DNA from: Anaerocolumna chitinilytica
Lineage (GTDB): Bacteria; Bacillota; Clostridia; Lachnospirales; Lachnospiraceae
Direction of reading: 5' to 3'
Assembly: GCF_014218355.1 (NCBI RefSeq)
Contig: NZ_AP023368.1
Coordinates: 4,465,501-4,529,500 of the forward strand
Length of the DNA: 64,000 bases
The first letter of the stretch is position 1. The number at the start of each line of letters is the position of its first letter. The notes below the pieces were generated by a model that saw only the letters and a program-made list of their open reading frames with translations, searched no databases and was not told where the DNA came from. Below are positions 1 to 8,886 of this stretch, one piece after another. Both the position numbers and the translations under genes were made by a program.

Positions 1-677
1 ACTTTGTTCACTGTCTTTTTTACGGTATTTTTCGCTACTTTTTTTACTGTCTTTTTTACTTCATTTGAGGCTGTCTTTTTTGTGGCGACTTCTTTCGAAA
101 CTTTCTCTTGTACTGTGATTTTACTTTTTTCTTTGGTTGAACTACTATCAACCTTACTATCTGCAGTTGCCTGTACTGCTTTTGTCTCGCTGTCTGTTTT
201 GAGTTCGCTTGCTGTCAAGCTCATTGCTGTTTGTTTTTCTGCTTGTATCTTTTTTAATGTCAGACTATTTTCAAATATTGACTTTGCCTCTGTTATAAAC
301 ATTTCATCTGCTGTTACTATCCAATCGTTCGTAGCGGTTACCGTTCCATTACTTAGTTTGAAGGGAATATAAGGAGCTGTTAAAGCAACCTGTGTGATTT
401 TACCCTGACTATTCTCCGGATTCCATCTCACAATCGCTTCTATCGCTGTTTCTTCCGCTATCTTATTCTCATACGTCTCCGTATTTCCTGAGGTATAAAC
501 AGGAGCTTCCTGTAAGGAGGTTTGATTATAAATAGCATCCGGGCTTAAGATTAGGAAGATAGCTGCTGTCGCAAATAAAACAGCTGCTGTAATTCCTGAC
601 ATATTCTTACCGGCAACTGGTATAACAGCTTTTACCGGCTTTAAAGCCCTTTGAAGAAACGAGTGTATTTTTAGCAT
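1..677 (-). CDS. N-terminal part of a membrane-anchored or secreted protein with Lys/Thr-rich linker (partial)
   Basis: An open frame runs from an ATG at 677 to the window edge without a stop, so only the first 225 or so residues are visible. The start follows an AGAGGA ribosome site. A hydrophobic segment at about residues 27-45 looks like a membrane anchor or uncleaved signal. After about residue 165 the chain becomes a low-complexity Lys/Thr/Ser/Val linker with repeated KKTVKK-type units. The same style of linker joins the signal peptide to the SleB-like domain of the gene at 61721-62485. I therefore infer that the missing C-terminus may be a cell-wall-active domain, but no catalytic domain is visible. 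Confidence 0.75.
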   Translation of the reverse strand, partial: MLKIHSFLQRALKPVKAVIPVAGKNMSGITAAVLFATAAIFLILSPDAIYNQTSLQEAPVYTSGNTETYENKIAEETAIEAIVRWNPENSQGKITQVALTAPYIPFKLSNGTVTATNDWIVTADEMFITEAKSIFENSLTLKKIQAEKQTAMSLTASELKTDSETKAVQATADSKVDSSSTKEKSKITVQEKVSKEVATKKTASNEVKKTVKKVAKNTVKKTVNK

Positions 678-1251
678 ATATACATCCTCTTTTCTTTCTA
701 GATATTACCGCAATAAAATATCGCCTTTGTTATTCTATTGCTATAATTGTCTGTAGACTAGAAAACTTTTAAAAGAATCACAGGCATCGTCTCTCTTAAA
801 AGCTTCTCATGCATTATATCATTTCGCTTTTTGCTGTCAATAACTCAATGCAAACTTTGGAAGAAACGATAAATAATTTTAACTTTTTTTCCCAGCTCAT
901 AGCTTTATGCATAATTACTGACTGCTTTTAACTTCCATTTTTTGTTCATAACAAACAAACAATTTTTAACTAAATGTTAAGGAGTTATTAAATATTTTGA
1001 ACCATTTTTGGAGATTTATACATACTTGCTATATTTTTTTACCAATATCATTAGAAAAGCATAGTATTTTAGCGCTTTAGCTAGATAAATATTGTTACAT
1101 TTCTATTAATTCGCTTAACATTTATGTAATATTGTAAAACATAAAGTTATCTGCTTACTTTCCTTTAAACAACCACTTTTCTGAGATTCCCTTCAGCATA
1201 ATACTTTAATTCACTTTCTATGTAAATAGAACATGTCCTTTTAAAAATACC
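678..1251. other. AT-rich intergenic region without a recognisable gene
   Basis: About 570 bases separate the divergent neighbours. The region is strongly AT-rich, with stops in all frames and no tRNA or riboswitch-like structure that I can recognise. It presumably carries the promoter of the leftward gene, but no convincing -35/-10 pair was found for it. Confidence 0.5.
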
Positions 1252-1279
1252 TTGCAATTTTTATGTAATTTCCTATAAA
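1252..1279 (+). promoter_or_regulatory. Candidate promoter whose -10 lies in the first tandem repeat unit
   Basis: TTGCAA at 1252-1257 and TATAAA at 1274-1279 are separated by 16 bases. The -10 is the beginning of the first 29-bp repeat unit. Transcription would start near 1286, so the mRNA would carry the remaining repeat units ahead of the AP2-like gene. This rests on sequence match only. Confidence 0.4.
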
Positions 1280-1389
1280 ATAGAATCCAAGAAATAGGAC
1301 GATATAAAATAGAATCCGAGAAGTATGACGATATAAAATAGAATTCGAGAAGTATGACGATATAAAATAGAATCCGAGAAGTATGACGA
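1274..1389 (+). repeat. Four tandem copies of a 29-bp repeat reaching into the start codon of the next gene
   Basis: Units begin at 1274, 1303, 1332 and 1361, each starting TATAAAATAGAAT. Units 2 and 4 are identical, unit 3 differs by one base and unit 1 is more diverged. Units 2-4 each contain GAGAAG followed by ATGACGA. In units 2 and 3 this reads ATG ACG ATA TAA, a three-codon mini-ORF; in unit 4 the same ATG (1383) opens the 283-residue gene. Confidence 0.9.
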
Positions 1390-2234
1390 AAACGAAAGAG
1401 GTGAGGAGTTTGCCGCAGTATCCGGGTGTTACAATAGCATACAAGAAAAATGGTGAATGTTATTACCGTGCCGGTATCACTTACCGCAATAAGCATATCA
1501 GTCTCGGCAGCTTCAATAGCGCAAAGCAGGGAAACCAGGCTTATGAAACCGCTTTGTTGGTAATCAGAGAGAATAAATATAATCTGATAGATTATTCGGA
1601 AAATTTCGGCCTTGATTTTGAAAAGTGGGTTATTTTGATGAATTTCAGAGATAATGGGATATATATTAAGAATCCTATCTATTTAAGAACGAATTACTTC
1701 TTATATTATATAAGTAGAGATACCTTTTTTCTATTCGATACGGATGACTTATTTTATTATGGGCATCACAAAATTATGATGAGAGGCGGGCACCTGTTTG
1801 TCTCCGATTACGGCATGCAGGTAAATATCCTCTCCCGTTATGGTATTAAGAACTATGCCGTTGCCGGTAAAGACTACTGTTTCATTAATGGAAATGAACA
1901 TGATTTACGTTACAGTAACATAGAAGTGATAAACCATTATCATGGGGTATTTTACAGCAAGCATAAATCCCTTCTTTGCTATACTGCCAAGATTCATATC
2001 GAAGGGGAATATCTGATTGGACGCTATTCCAGCGAGAAGGAAGCTGCCATCGCTTATAACAAAGCTGCTGACATGCTAAAAAGAAACGGCTGCAAAAAGA
2101 ATTTCCCCGTTAATTACATTAGTGACATGGATGAAATCGAATATGCCAAGCTTTATCATAATCTGAGAATTTCAAAGAATTTAAGAAAATTTGCTGATAA
2201 TTTAAATATTAATGGCTTAAATAAAGAATTCTAA
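1383..2234 (+). CDS. AP2-like DNA-binding protein with degenerate HNH-type centre
   Basis: This 283-residue protein has AP2/ERF-like repeats at both ends. The N-terminal one is roughly residues 12-60 (YPGVTIAYKKNG then SLGSFNSAKQGNQAYE). The C-terminal one is roughly 187-250 (HGVFYSKHKS then IGRYSSEKEAAIAYNKAADM). Just before the second, INGNEHDLRYSNIEVIN resembles the HNH_3 motif of phage HNH-AP2 endonucleases, but the usual DHINGN begins with CF, so the catalytic His appears lost. I infer a DNA-binding or regulatory protein descended from a homing-endonuclease-like element. The ATG at 1383 lies in the tandem repeat, with GAGAAG as a weak ribosome site. It is transcribed away from its neighbours and is AT-rich, which fits transfer. 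Confidence 0.65.
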   Translation: MTKTKEVRSLPQYPGVTIAYKKNGECYYRAGITYRNKHISLGSFNSAKQGNQAYETALLVIRENKYNLIDYSENFGLDFEKWVILMNFRDNGIYIKNPIYLRTNYFLYYISRDTFFLFDTDDLFYYGHHKIMMRGGHLFVSDYGMQVNILSRYGIKNYAVAGKDYCFINGNEHDLRYSNIEVINHYHGVFYSKHKSLLCYTAKIHIEGEYLIGRYSSEKEAAIAYNKAADMLKRNGCKKNFPVNYISDMDEIEYAKLYHNLRISKNLRKFADNLNINGLNKEF

Positions 2235-2323
2235 AAAAATTCAAAAAAATATTACTTTTTTTCATTTTATATGTTATAATAAATCCATATTATTCTTCTT
2301 CCATTTTCATATTCCAAAAAATT

Positions 2324-2356
2324 GCCACCGGTTTTGCACCTTACGAAACCGATGGC
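2324..2356 (-). terminator. Bidirectional terminator at the end of the ABC transporter operon
   Basis: GCCACCGGTTT (2324-2334) pairs with AAACCGATGGC (2346-2356) with one mismatch and an 11-base loop. There is an A-run on the left (a T-run on the minus strand) and a T-run on the right. The stop codon of the permease (2341-2343) lies in the loop, so the hairpin overlaps the coding end. It can also stop transcription of the AP2-like gene from the left. Confidence 0.8.
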
Positions 2357-3246
2357 TGTTTTTTTAAGGGATTCAAAAGAGCTGCTGACCAAAATAGCAA
2401 TAGTACTGCAATTACAATCTGAAGAATCATGCTTATCAGAAACCAATTATCATTCCATACAGCAGAGAGATTACCATACTTTCCATATATTTCTGCCAGA
2501 GACCTTCCGGTGCCTGTCTGCCCTTTTAGTACGGACAGATAAGTTGCAATAGGATTCCCTAATAAAAGCAGCATCCAGTTTCCGATATCCGCCTGCATAG
2601 GTGTCGTCCCATCTGTGACTAAATGATTTAAATGTATCTGGGTTAAAAAATGGATGCCAAATACCGCACCAAATGTTCCAAGGCATAGCAACAATACGAT
2701 TCCATAAACAGCTACTGTTGCTGAGGTTGATTTCTTTAATAAAGCCGAAAAGAAAATTCCGATGCTTCCAAGATAAACAGCTGTTTCCAGAATCAACAAC
2801 AAAAAACCGCCCAGATCTCTCAGCGTAATACCACCAATAGAAAATACCAGTGCAATCACTGGAAGACTTGAAAAGGCTAAGAGAAGCATCGTGCTGATAG
2901 ACGCTAATAATTTTCCTCTAATAATTGAACCCGGACTCATTTTTGTAGTTAGAAGAATTTCAAGGGTCTGTCTTTCTTTTTCTCCAGAGATGGCACCTGC
3001 CGTAACTGCCGGTACCACCAAAAGCAGAAGAAAGAATTCAACACCGGTTATAACAGAATATATCTCCAGGATAGCAGAATACTGCACGCTGTTTCCGAGA
3101 CTCTGCTGGTATTCAAAGGTAAAATATAGGGCAAATAATCCAAAGAGAGAGAGAAGGCTGTTAAAGGCAAATATAATGATATATGTCCTTAAGCTTCTGG
3201 CCGTTGTCCGAAGGTCTTTCTGATATACAGGGTTCAATCGAAGCAT
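2341..3246 (-). CDS. ABC-2 type transporter permease
   Basis: This 301-residue integral membrane protein has about six hydrophobic segments, near residues 22-44, 72-92, 110-135, 142-166, 175-200 and 270-292. The segment GAISGEKERQTLEILLTTKMSP (about 84-105) is the typical cytoplasmic loop of ABC-2 permeases of the CcmB/NatB/GldF type. Its ATG overlaps the stop of the ATPase gene upstream (TAATG), so the two are translationally coupled. With the upstream ATPase and the large exported protein it forms an exporter or surface-complex operon driven by the two-component system at 6871-8755. The substrate cannot be read from sequence. Confidence 0.9.
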   Translation of the reverse strand: MLRLNPVYQKDLRTTARSLRTYIIIFAFNSLLSLFGLFALYFTFEYQQSLGNSVQYSAILEIYSVITGVEFFLLLLVVPAVTAGAISGEKERQTLEILLTTKMSPGSIIRGKLLASISTMLLLAFSSLPVIALVFSIGGITLRDLGGFLLLILETAVYLGSIGIFFSALLKKSTSATVAVYGIVLLLCLGTFGAVFGIHFLTQIHLNHLVTDGTTPMQADIGNWMLLLLGNPIATYLSVLKGQTGTGRSLAEIYGKYGNLSAVWNDNWFLISMILQIVIAVLLLFWSAALLNPLKKQPSVS

Positions 3247-4172
3247 TACTTTTCCTCCTCATGGGTAATTTGTAAAAATAGGCTCTCCAGGCTGCTCTCT
3301 TCTCTTGAGAAGGAGGATATAACTCCGCCGCCTTGTATAATTGAGCTTAAAAGAGTTGCCTCTTGTTCTTCATTACCGGAAAATAAAAGAGTAACTGTAT
3401 TATCCAGTATTGTGATTTTTCTGGTATAGGGATTTTCTTTGATAACCTGTATCGTGATTTCCTGATTATCCACCATCTTAAGTACGATGGGTCTGGCATT
3501 TCCTCTGGCGGAGGTAATCTCCTCTATGGAGCCTGACATAACCAGTCTGCCGCTTTCAATAATACCCGCATGGGTGCAGACCTGCGCCAGCTCCGGCAGA
3601 ATATGTGAACTTATCAGTATGGTCTTTCCTTCACTGCTAAGTCTTTTTAATATATCCTTCATAACAACTCTCGCTCTTGGATCAAGACCGGAGGCCGGTT
3701 CGTCAAGAATTAAGAGCTTTGGATTATGTACCAGACACCTGGCAAGACATAACCTTTGTTTCATTCCTCTTGACATGCTATCTACATAATCATCATAATG
3801 CTCTGCCAGCTGTACTAACTCTAATAGCTCCATACACATCGTTTTGGCTTCTTTTCCGTTTAATCCATAGATGGAAGCATAGAATTCCATATATTCTATT
3901 GCCTTCAAATTATCATATACCCCAAAGAAATCCGGCATGTATCCTATCTTCTTCTTAAGCTCCTTGTTATTCTTAAGGGCATCAATACCGTCAATGAAAA
4001 CCTCTCCGGAGTCTGCTTTGATAAGCCCGGCACAGATTTTCATAGTTGTAGTCTTTCCTGCTCCGTTTGGTCCTACAAATCCATATATTTCTTGTTCACG
4101 AATGGTAAGGTCAAGATTATCAAGAGCTAGAAACTTACCAAACTTCTTTGTCAGTTTATTGATGGTCAGCAC
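3246..4172 (-). CDS. ABC transporter ATP-binding protein
   Basis: A 308-residue nucleotide-binding subunit of the DrrA/NatA/GldA type. The Walker A is GPNGAGKTT (34-42), the signature is the divergent SRGMKQ (133-138), the Walker B is LLILDEP (152-158) and the switch His is in SSHI. About 90 residues follow the ATPase core, as is common in ABC-2 exporters. The start is GTG at 4172, preceded by a good GGAGG and lying directly after the stop of the GldG-like gene. It presumably energises the permease at 2341-3246. Confidence 0.92.
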   Translation of the reverse strand: MLTINKLTKKFGKFLALDNLDLTIREQEIYGFVGPNGAGKTTTMKICAGLIKADSGEVFIDGIDALKNNKELKKKIGYMPDFFGVYDNLKAIEYMEFYASIYGLNGKEAKTMCMELLELVQLAEHYDDYVDSMSRGMKQRLCLARCLVHNPKLLILDEPASGLDPRARVVMKDILKRLSSEGKTILISSHILPELAQVCTHAGIIESGRLVMSGSIEEITSARGNARPIVLKMVDNQEITIQVIKENPYTRKITILDNTVTLLFSGNEEQEATLLSSIIQGGGVISSFSREESSLESLFLQITHEEEK

Positions 4173-6782
4173 TTAATTAGCCTCCTTCCAATAGGATATA
4201 TGAGGGAGAATCACCTGATAATTCTGAATGGCAGAATCCTGGCGATAGCGCACAGTCAAGGAGTTATTCTCTGTTAAATACTTGGCTGCATTTATTTTCA
4301 TATCATAATTATCCGTAAAGACCTCTTCATATTTACCTGTATCGACATTCAGGAAGTATACCGTCCCATTAAAATTCTGGACATATTTATTATTACTCTT
4401 TGAATTCTGATCCTTTAGGACGGTAAAATTCTTAATTTTATCCCCTGCAGGAAACTGATAGGTCAATAGCACACTATCGTTAGACATGTAACGGCTGGTA
4501 TAGTAAGTTCCCATATTACTGCCATCCAATTGAATATAAGGGTCTATACTGGATACAAATTCTTCATTATCCAGCTTATTATCCACTTTAACCGGGATCT
4601 TAACTATTTCAATACCCTTTGTCTGCATTAGAGATGCAACCTGTGAGATAAACTCATCTCCATCACCGGTACTTGAGAAAGTATCATTATTCTGAAAGCC
4701 GATAATACAATTATCAAACTCTCCTTGTGAATAGTTATTTTCTATCATCGTAATAAAAAGTTGATTCAGCCTTGCATTCTCATTACGGTCTTTTCCCTCT
4801 TCCGGTAATGCTGTCAGCTCTTTGATCAATTTATCATTATAAAGATCATCAATGGAATTTATATAATTGTCATTGGTATTATTTAAAGTTATTACCTGAC
4901 CGCTTTTAATCTCACCGATATCTATAAGATGTTCATCACAGAGTAAAATTGCATGAGTAATATCAAAGTTAAATTCATTCCGTATCGTACCGCTTACACT
5001 GCTTCCGGTATGACTAAGACTGCCGGAAAAGTTTCCCTCCTGCTTCTCTGTTTTAAAATTACCCTGAAAGTAAACAGGAGAGAAGGCAGTATTATCCGTA
5101 ACTTGTAAGGTTACTCCGGAGCTATTATATGCTATTGTTTTATTTGAATTACCATAATTAATATAACTATGTGCTGTTGTTATATCTTTCGTAAAGGGAT
5201 TGGCATCACTCATCTCCACAAGAGGAAATCTTTTCGTAAGATTTAAGGTATAGTCGTAATTACTTGGCATCGTAAAAGATAAATCTACCCGATCCATTCC
5301 GGTTTGTGTATAATCCTTAATCCGCAAGTACTCAGCATAGGGTTTTGTAATCCTTGTATCCATCCCGGTTAGAATCATTATCATTGTAAACAATACTGAG
5401 AGAACAGTTACTGACAGCAGGCCATAGCCTTGTTTCTTCTTTCTTTTCAGGCACAGGTAGGTCACCGGGCCGGAAGCCAAAAGATATATTCCAATGATAA
5501 TAACGTATTTATAGGTAGCCGGTACTTTCTTAGCTTCTTTCGAAGCAATATTGTTCATCATGCCATCTGATAAATACCAGCCGTAATATTCATTATTCAG
5601 TTGGTTTTTCTTTCCCTCGCTGATATTATCCGCAATCTGCTTAATCAGGGAAACAGCTATCGATTTGTGATCTTTTTCCAAGGCAATATCAAATGCGACC
5701 AGTTCTACCTTTCCATTGCCTTCTTTGGCACAAAGCATAAGCTCCTTCTGATTTTCCCTTACCAGACTGATTCCGTTCTCCAATGCAATATCCGACACTT
5801 CTTTGTTTATAACTTCCGTCTTTAGGGCATTTATTTCTTCTTCCGACCATTCCTTCGTAATATAGGAGCCGTAGAGTTTTCCTGTATTTGTGTTGATATT
5901 CGTAATATTACTATTGGTCAGAGTTTTCTGATTTTTCTCCGAAAGGTCCTGGTAGAATATTTTTTTTGCTTTCTGATAGTCATTAATATATTGTTTTAAT
6001 GTTTTTAAATTACTAAATTCTGTCTGAAAGCTTATATTATCGCTTTTTCTGCTGTTACCAATGGATACCCCAAATTCTTCTCCAAAGGCAGCCATGATAG
6101 CAGTATCATATTTCCCGGCTGTAAGTACCAGGGTCCCCCCCTGATAAACCCACTCTTTAATTGCCTCAAGCTGCTCTTTCTTTAGCTTTGAGGTATCAAA
6201 ATTATTAATAATAAGTACATCCAGTAAATCCATACCAAGAAAATTATCTGTAAGAGTATCTGAATTAAGATATATTGGACGTAAATTCAGATTGTTTAAG
6301 TATTCAAGGTCTTCTTTTTTATCCGTTAACACCCCGGCATAAACCGATTTGTCATAATTTCCAAAAATCAATTGAAACTTATGCTCTATTACTTCTTTCT
6401 GATTCTTATTAAATAATTTCACCTGAAGAAATCCGGTATCATCGATGATTGGTATAACAAGAGAAACTTTTATACTTTCTCCTGTCTTTACACGAATACT
6501 TTCCTTGTATAAGGTATTATCCTTTGACTTAGGTATCAGACATTGGAATGTTCCAGTAAATGTTTTCTTCCCATTATTCTGTATTATGCCTGTAACTTCT
6601 GTGTATCTCCCATATTTTACAGTATTATCATATCCATAAGTTACTTGAAGTGTAAGATTATCTTCTCTGTCCGTGAGTACTTTACCCTGTGTATCGTTCC
6701 CAGCTCTTACAGTGGCAGGAAATATCCAGCTAAATGCCATACAAAGTAACAGTACTGATATAAGAATGGTTATTTTCTTCAT
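4173..6782 (-). CDS. Large exported GldG-like subunit of the ABC system
   Basis: A protein of about 869 residues. It has a signal peptide (positively charged MKK, hydrophobic core, an A-rich cleavage region near residue 25) and a long extracytoplasmic part. A segment near residues 190-225 (VLIINNF...GGTLVLTAG) resembles the GATase1-like fold of GldG-type ABC auxiliary proteins. Two membrane spans lie near 425-480, followed by a second soluble part of about 370 residues. The ATG at 6782 is chosen because it starts the signal peptide; an in-frame GTG at 6806 would add eight residues. The ABC ATPase gene follows without a gap. I infer a surface partner of the exporter; its function is unknown. 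Confidence 0.75.
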   Translation of the reverse strand: MKKITILISVLLLCMAFSWIFPATVRAGNDTQGKVLTDREDNLTLQVTYGYDNTVKYGRYTEVTGIIQNNGKKTFTGTFQCLIPKSKDNTLYKESIRVKTGESIKVSLVIPIIDDTGFLQVKLFNKNQKEVIEHKFQLIFGNYDKSVYAGVLTDKKEDLEYLNNLNLRPIYLNSDTLTDNFLGMDLLDVLIINNFDTSKLKKEQLEAIKEWVYQGGTLVLTAGKYDTAIMAAFGEEFGVSIGNSRKSDNISFQTEFSNLKTLKQYINDYQKAKKIFYQDLSEKNQKTLTNSNITNINTNTGKLYGSYITKEWSEEEINALKTEVINKEVSDIALENGISLVRENQKELMLCAKEGNGKVELVAFDIALEKDHKSIAVSLIKQIADNISEGKKNQLNNEYYGWYLSDGMMNNIASKEAKKVPATYKYVIIIGIYLLASGPVTYLCLKRKKKQGYGLLSVTVLSVLFTMIMILTGMDTRITKPYAEYLRIKDYTQTGMDRVDLSFTMPSNYDYTLNLTKRFPLVEMSDANPFTKDITTAHSYINYGNSNKTIAYNSSGVTLQVTDNTAFSPVYFQGNFKTEKQEGNFSGSLSHTGSSVSGTIRNEFNFDITHAILLCDEHLIDIGEIKSGQVITLNNTNDNYINSIDDLYNDKLIKELTALPEEGKDRNENARLNQLFITMIENNYSQGEFDNCIIGFQNNDTFSSTGDGDEFISQVASLMQTKGIEIVKIPVKVDNKLDNEEFVSSIDPYIQLDGSNMGTYYTSRYMSNDSVLLTYQFPAGDKIKNFTVLKDQNSKSNNKYVQNFNGTVYFLNVDTGKYEEVFTDNYDMKINAAKYLTENNSLTVRYRQDSAIQNYQVILPHISYWKEAN

Positions 6783-6870
6783 ACAACCAAATGCCCTTTC
6801 CAACACTCTTCAAGATATTGCCTTAAAGTACTTCGACACAATCTTGTGCGTGAATTATGCTTTTCATGAA

Positions 6871-8064
6871 TCATACATCACGCCTTGGCAGCTGGACCGA
6901 AAATACCGTCCCATTATGATCGCTGCTGGCCTTGATACTTCCTCCGTGCATTTCAATGATATTTTTTACAATTGCCAGACCTAAACCGGTTCCTCCGGTT
7001 TCACTGGAACGGGATTCCTCCAGACGGTAAAACCTTTCAAAAATCGCATCCAGGTCTTTTTCCGGTATCAGCTTCCCATAATTAATAACAGCTATGGTAA
7101 TAGTAGTTATATCTGTTCGAATATCAATCTGAACACTTTTTCCATCTCTGCCATACTTGATAGCATTATCTATCAGATTAGCAAAGGCTCTGGCCAGTAA
7201 ATTACCGTCACCATAAGCTAAGGCGGAAGACTTATTGGTGGTGAACTCATATTGGAGTCCGTTTTCCTGAAAACTTGGGTAGAATTCTTCGGCAAGCTGT
7301 TCTATAAACTTTACCATATCAATATCACTGCATTCCAGAGCCACCTCACCGGAACTAAACTTCGTGTATGCAAATAAATCTTCAATCAGCTTTTCCAATC
7401 TCTTGGATTTGGCATAAGCTATTTCCACATAATGCTTTTTTACTTCGGATGTAATCTTATTCTCCCCCTGTACCAGATCAAGGTAGCCGATAATGGAGGT
7501 TAACGGAGTTCTAAGGTCATGAGCCACACTGGTAATCAGCTGATTCTTTGTATTCTCACTCTTTCTCTCATTCTCAATAATCCGCTTAATATCCCCGCAC
7601 ATCTGATTTATCTTGTCCGCTATCAAAGCAAATTCATCATCATTATGAATGGTAATCCTTGTGTTTAAGTTTCCGGAGGAAATGTCTGTTATACCGCTGG
7701 CGATTCTTTCAATATAAATAGCAAATTTTCTGGAAAGCAAAAGAAAGTATAGCATAAATAAAATAATACCTATAACCAAAGCAATTAAAGTACCCATTAC
7801 TATCATTCCTCTGGTTGGACCACCTTCCAGCCTTGGAAGATGGACATTTCCGCTAGGAGGTACATTTCCGCTTTCCTGAAACCGGTTTAACAGATTGCTA
7901 TTCTGGGGAAGGGTATTATTTACCTTCGGGCTGCCATTTACCACATGGTAGATGATATATATTCCAAAGGTTATCACTGCTTCCGTAAGCAATGCATATA
8001 CAAGGCTAAGCAGGCTGTAAAGGACTATTTCAAAACGAAAACTTTTAAATATACTATTTTTCAA
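6871..8064 (-). CDS. Sensor histidine kinase (VanS-like)
   Basis: A 397-residue membrane sensor. The first membrane span is at about 14-40, followed by a short extracellular stretch of about 45 residues rich in Asn, Pro and Gly. The second span is at 86-110, HAMP at about 111-163, and the HisKA motif SVAHDLRTPLTS has its phosphorylated His near 182. The ATPase motifs are NLIDNAIKYG and GGTGLGLAI. The start is TTG at 8064, inside the last codons of the response regulator gene, so the two are coupled. The tiny extracellular domain is typical of sensors that work with an ABC transporter in antimicrobial or envelope responses. Regulation of the downstream ABC operon is an inference from position. 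Confidence 0.9.
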   Translation of the reverse strand: MKNSIFKSFRFEIVLYSLLSLVYALLTEAVITFGIYIIYHVVNGSPKVNNTLPQNSNLLNRFQESGNVPPSGNVHLPRLEGGPTRGMIVMGTLIALVIGIILFMLYFLLLSRKFAIYIERIASGITDISSGNLNTRITIHNDDEFALIADKINQMCGDIKRIIENERKSENTKNQLITSVAHDLRTPLTSIIGYLDLVQGENKITSEVKKHYVEIAYAKSKRLEKLIEDLFAYTKFSSGEVALECSDIDMVKFIEQLAEEFYPSFQENGLQYEFTTNKSSALAYGDGNLLARAFANLIDNAIKYGRDGKSVQIDIRTDITTITIAVINYGKLIPEKDLDAIFERFYRLEESRSSETGGTGLGLAIVKNIIEMHGGSIKASSDHNGTVFSVQLPRRDV

Positions 8065-8755
8065 TTTTATATCCGACTCCCCATACTGTTTTTATAATCT
8101 GTGCATTTCTGGAATCCATCTCTATCTTTTCCCGTAATCTTCTTATATGAACCATTACGGTGTTATTAGCCTCATACATTTTCTCATTCCAGACTCTTTC
8201 AAAAATCTCATCCGTAGAGAAAACTCTGCCCGTATTGCTGGCAAGAAGGTACAAGATATCAAATTCAATGGGAGTTAATTTTACTTCTCTGTCATAGGCT
8301 ATGACCCGGTGATCTTCTTTATTGATTACCAGGTGGTTAACTGCTATTTCCTTATCCTGCCTGTCCTCATGAGAGCTGGGATTAAACTTTGTAAACCTTC
8401 TGAGCTGGGATTTAACCCTGGCTGTCAGTTCTAGAGGATTAAAGGGCTTGATAACATAATCATCTGCGCCGGTGCCAAGACCGATAATCTTATCCAAATC
8501 CGCAGATTTAGCACTTAGCATAATAATAGGGATCGTACTGGTTTCCCTAATGGTTTTACACATACTAAGCCCGTCTGTTCCGGGCATCATAATATCCAGT
8601 ATAATAAGTTTGATATCTTCTCTCTTTAGGATCTCAAAGCCTTCCTTTGCATTAAAAGCTTTAAAAACCTGATAACCGTCTCCGATTAAATGTATTTCTA
8701 CCAATTCGGCAATTTCTCTGTCATCGTCTACTACTAATATACTTGTCTGCTCCAT
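8054..8755 (-). CDS. OmpR-family response regulator (VanR-like)
   Basis: A 233-residue regulator. The receiver domain has the acidic pair at 10-12, the phosphoacceptor Asp54 (LDIMMP) and the conserved Lys in VIKPFNP. A C-terminal winged helix includes the EIFERVWNEKMYEANNTVMVHIRRLREK recognition region. It overlaps the kinase start by 11 bases and is first in an operon continuing through the exported protein, ATPase and permease. Its promoter must lie between 8756 and the rnpB terminator at 8848; I could not identify it with confidence. Confidence 0.93.
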   Translation of the reverse strand: MEQTSILVVDDDREIAELVEIHLIGDGYQVFKAFNAKEGFEILKREDIKLIILDIMMPGTDGLSMCKTIRETSTIPIIMLSAKSADLDKIIGLGTGADDYVIKPFNPLELTARVKSQLRRFTKFNPSSHEDRQDKEIAVNHLVINKEDHRVIAYDREVKLTPIEFDILYLLASNTGRVFSTDEIFERVWNEKMYEANNTVMVHIRRLREKIEMDSRNAQIIKTVWGVGYKIEK

Positions 8756-8847
8756 CTTATTATTCCTTTCCGCTAAAGATGTTATCCTACTTCACTCTAT
8801 CATAATTCTTACCATAAAGTCTTTACTTTTTTCTTAAATGTAAAAGA

Positions 8848-8884
8848 AGCCGGTGTAAAATAGTTATACTATTCTACACCAGCT
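8848..8884 (-). terminator. Rho-independent terminator of rnpB
   Basis: A near-perfect 17-bp inverted repeat (AGCCGGTGTAAAATAGT and its partner ACTATTCTACACCAGCT, with one mismatch and one G-U pair) and a three-base loop. It lies a few bases beyond the RNase P 3' end and is followed on the minus strand by TCTTTT. Confidence 0.85.
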
Positions 8885-8886
8885 AA

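Noticed and set aside
4..372. Plus-strand ORF of 122 codons rich in Phe, Val and Thr
   Set aside because: It is the antisense shadow of the Lys/Thr/Val-rich linker of the minus-strand gene at 1-677, which has a ribosome site, start and membrane segment.
1274..1389. 29-bp repeats as a CRISPR array
   Set aside because: The units are directly adjacent with no spacers, so this is a simple tandem repeat. No cas genes are nearby.
1218..1496. Minus-strand ORFs through the tandem repeats
   Set aside because: They arise from the AT-rich repeat read in shifting frames, lack a ribosome site and oppose the AP2-like coding frame.
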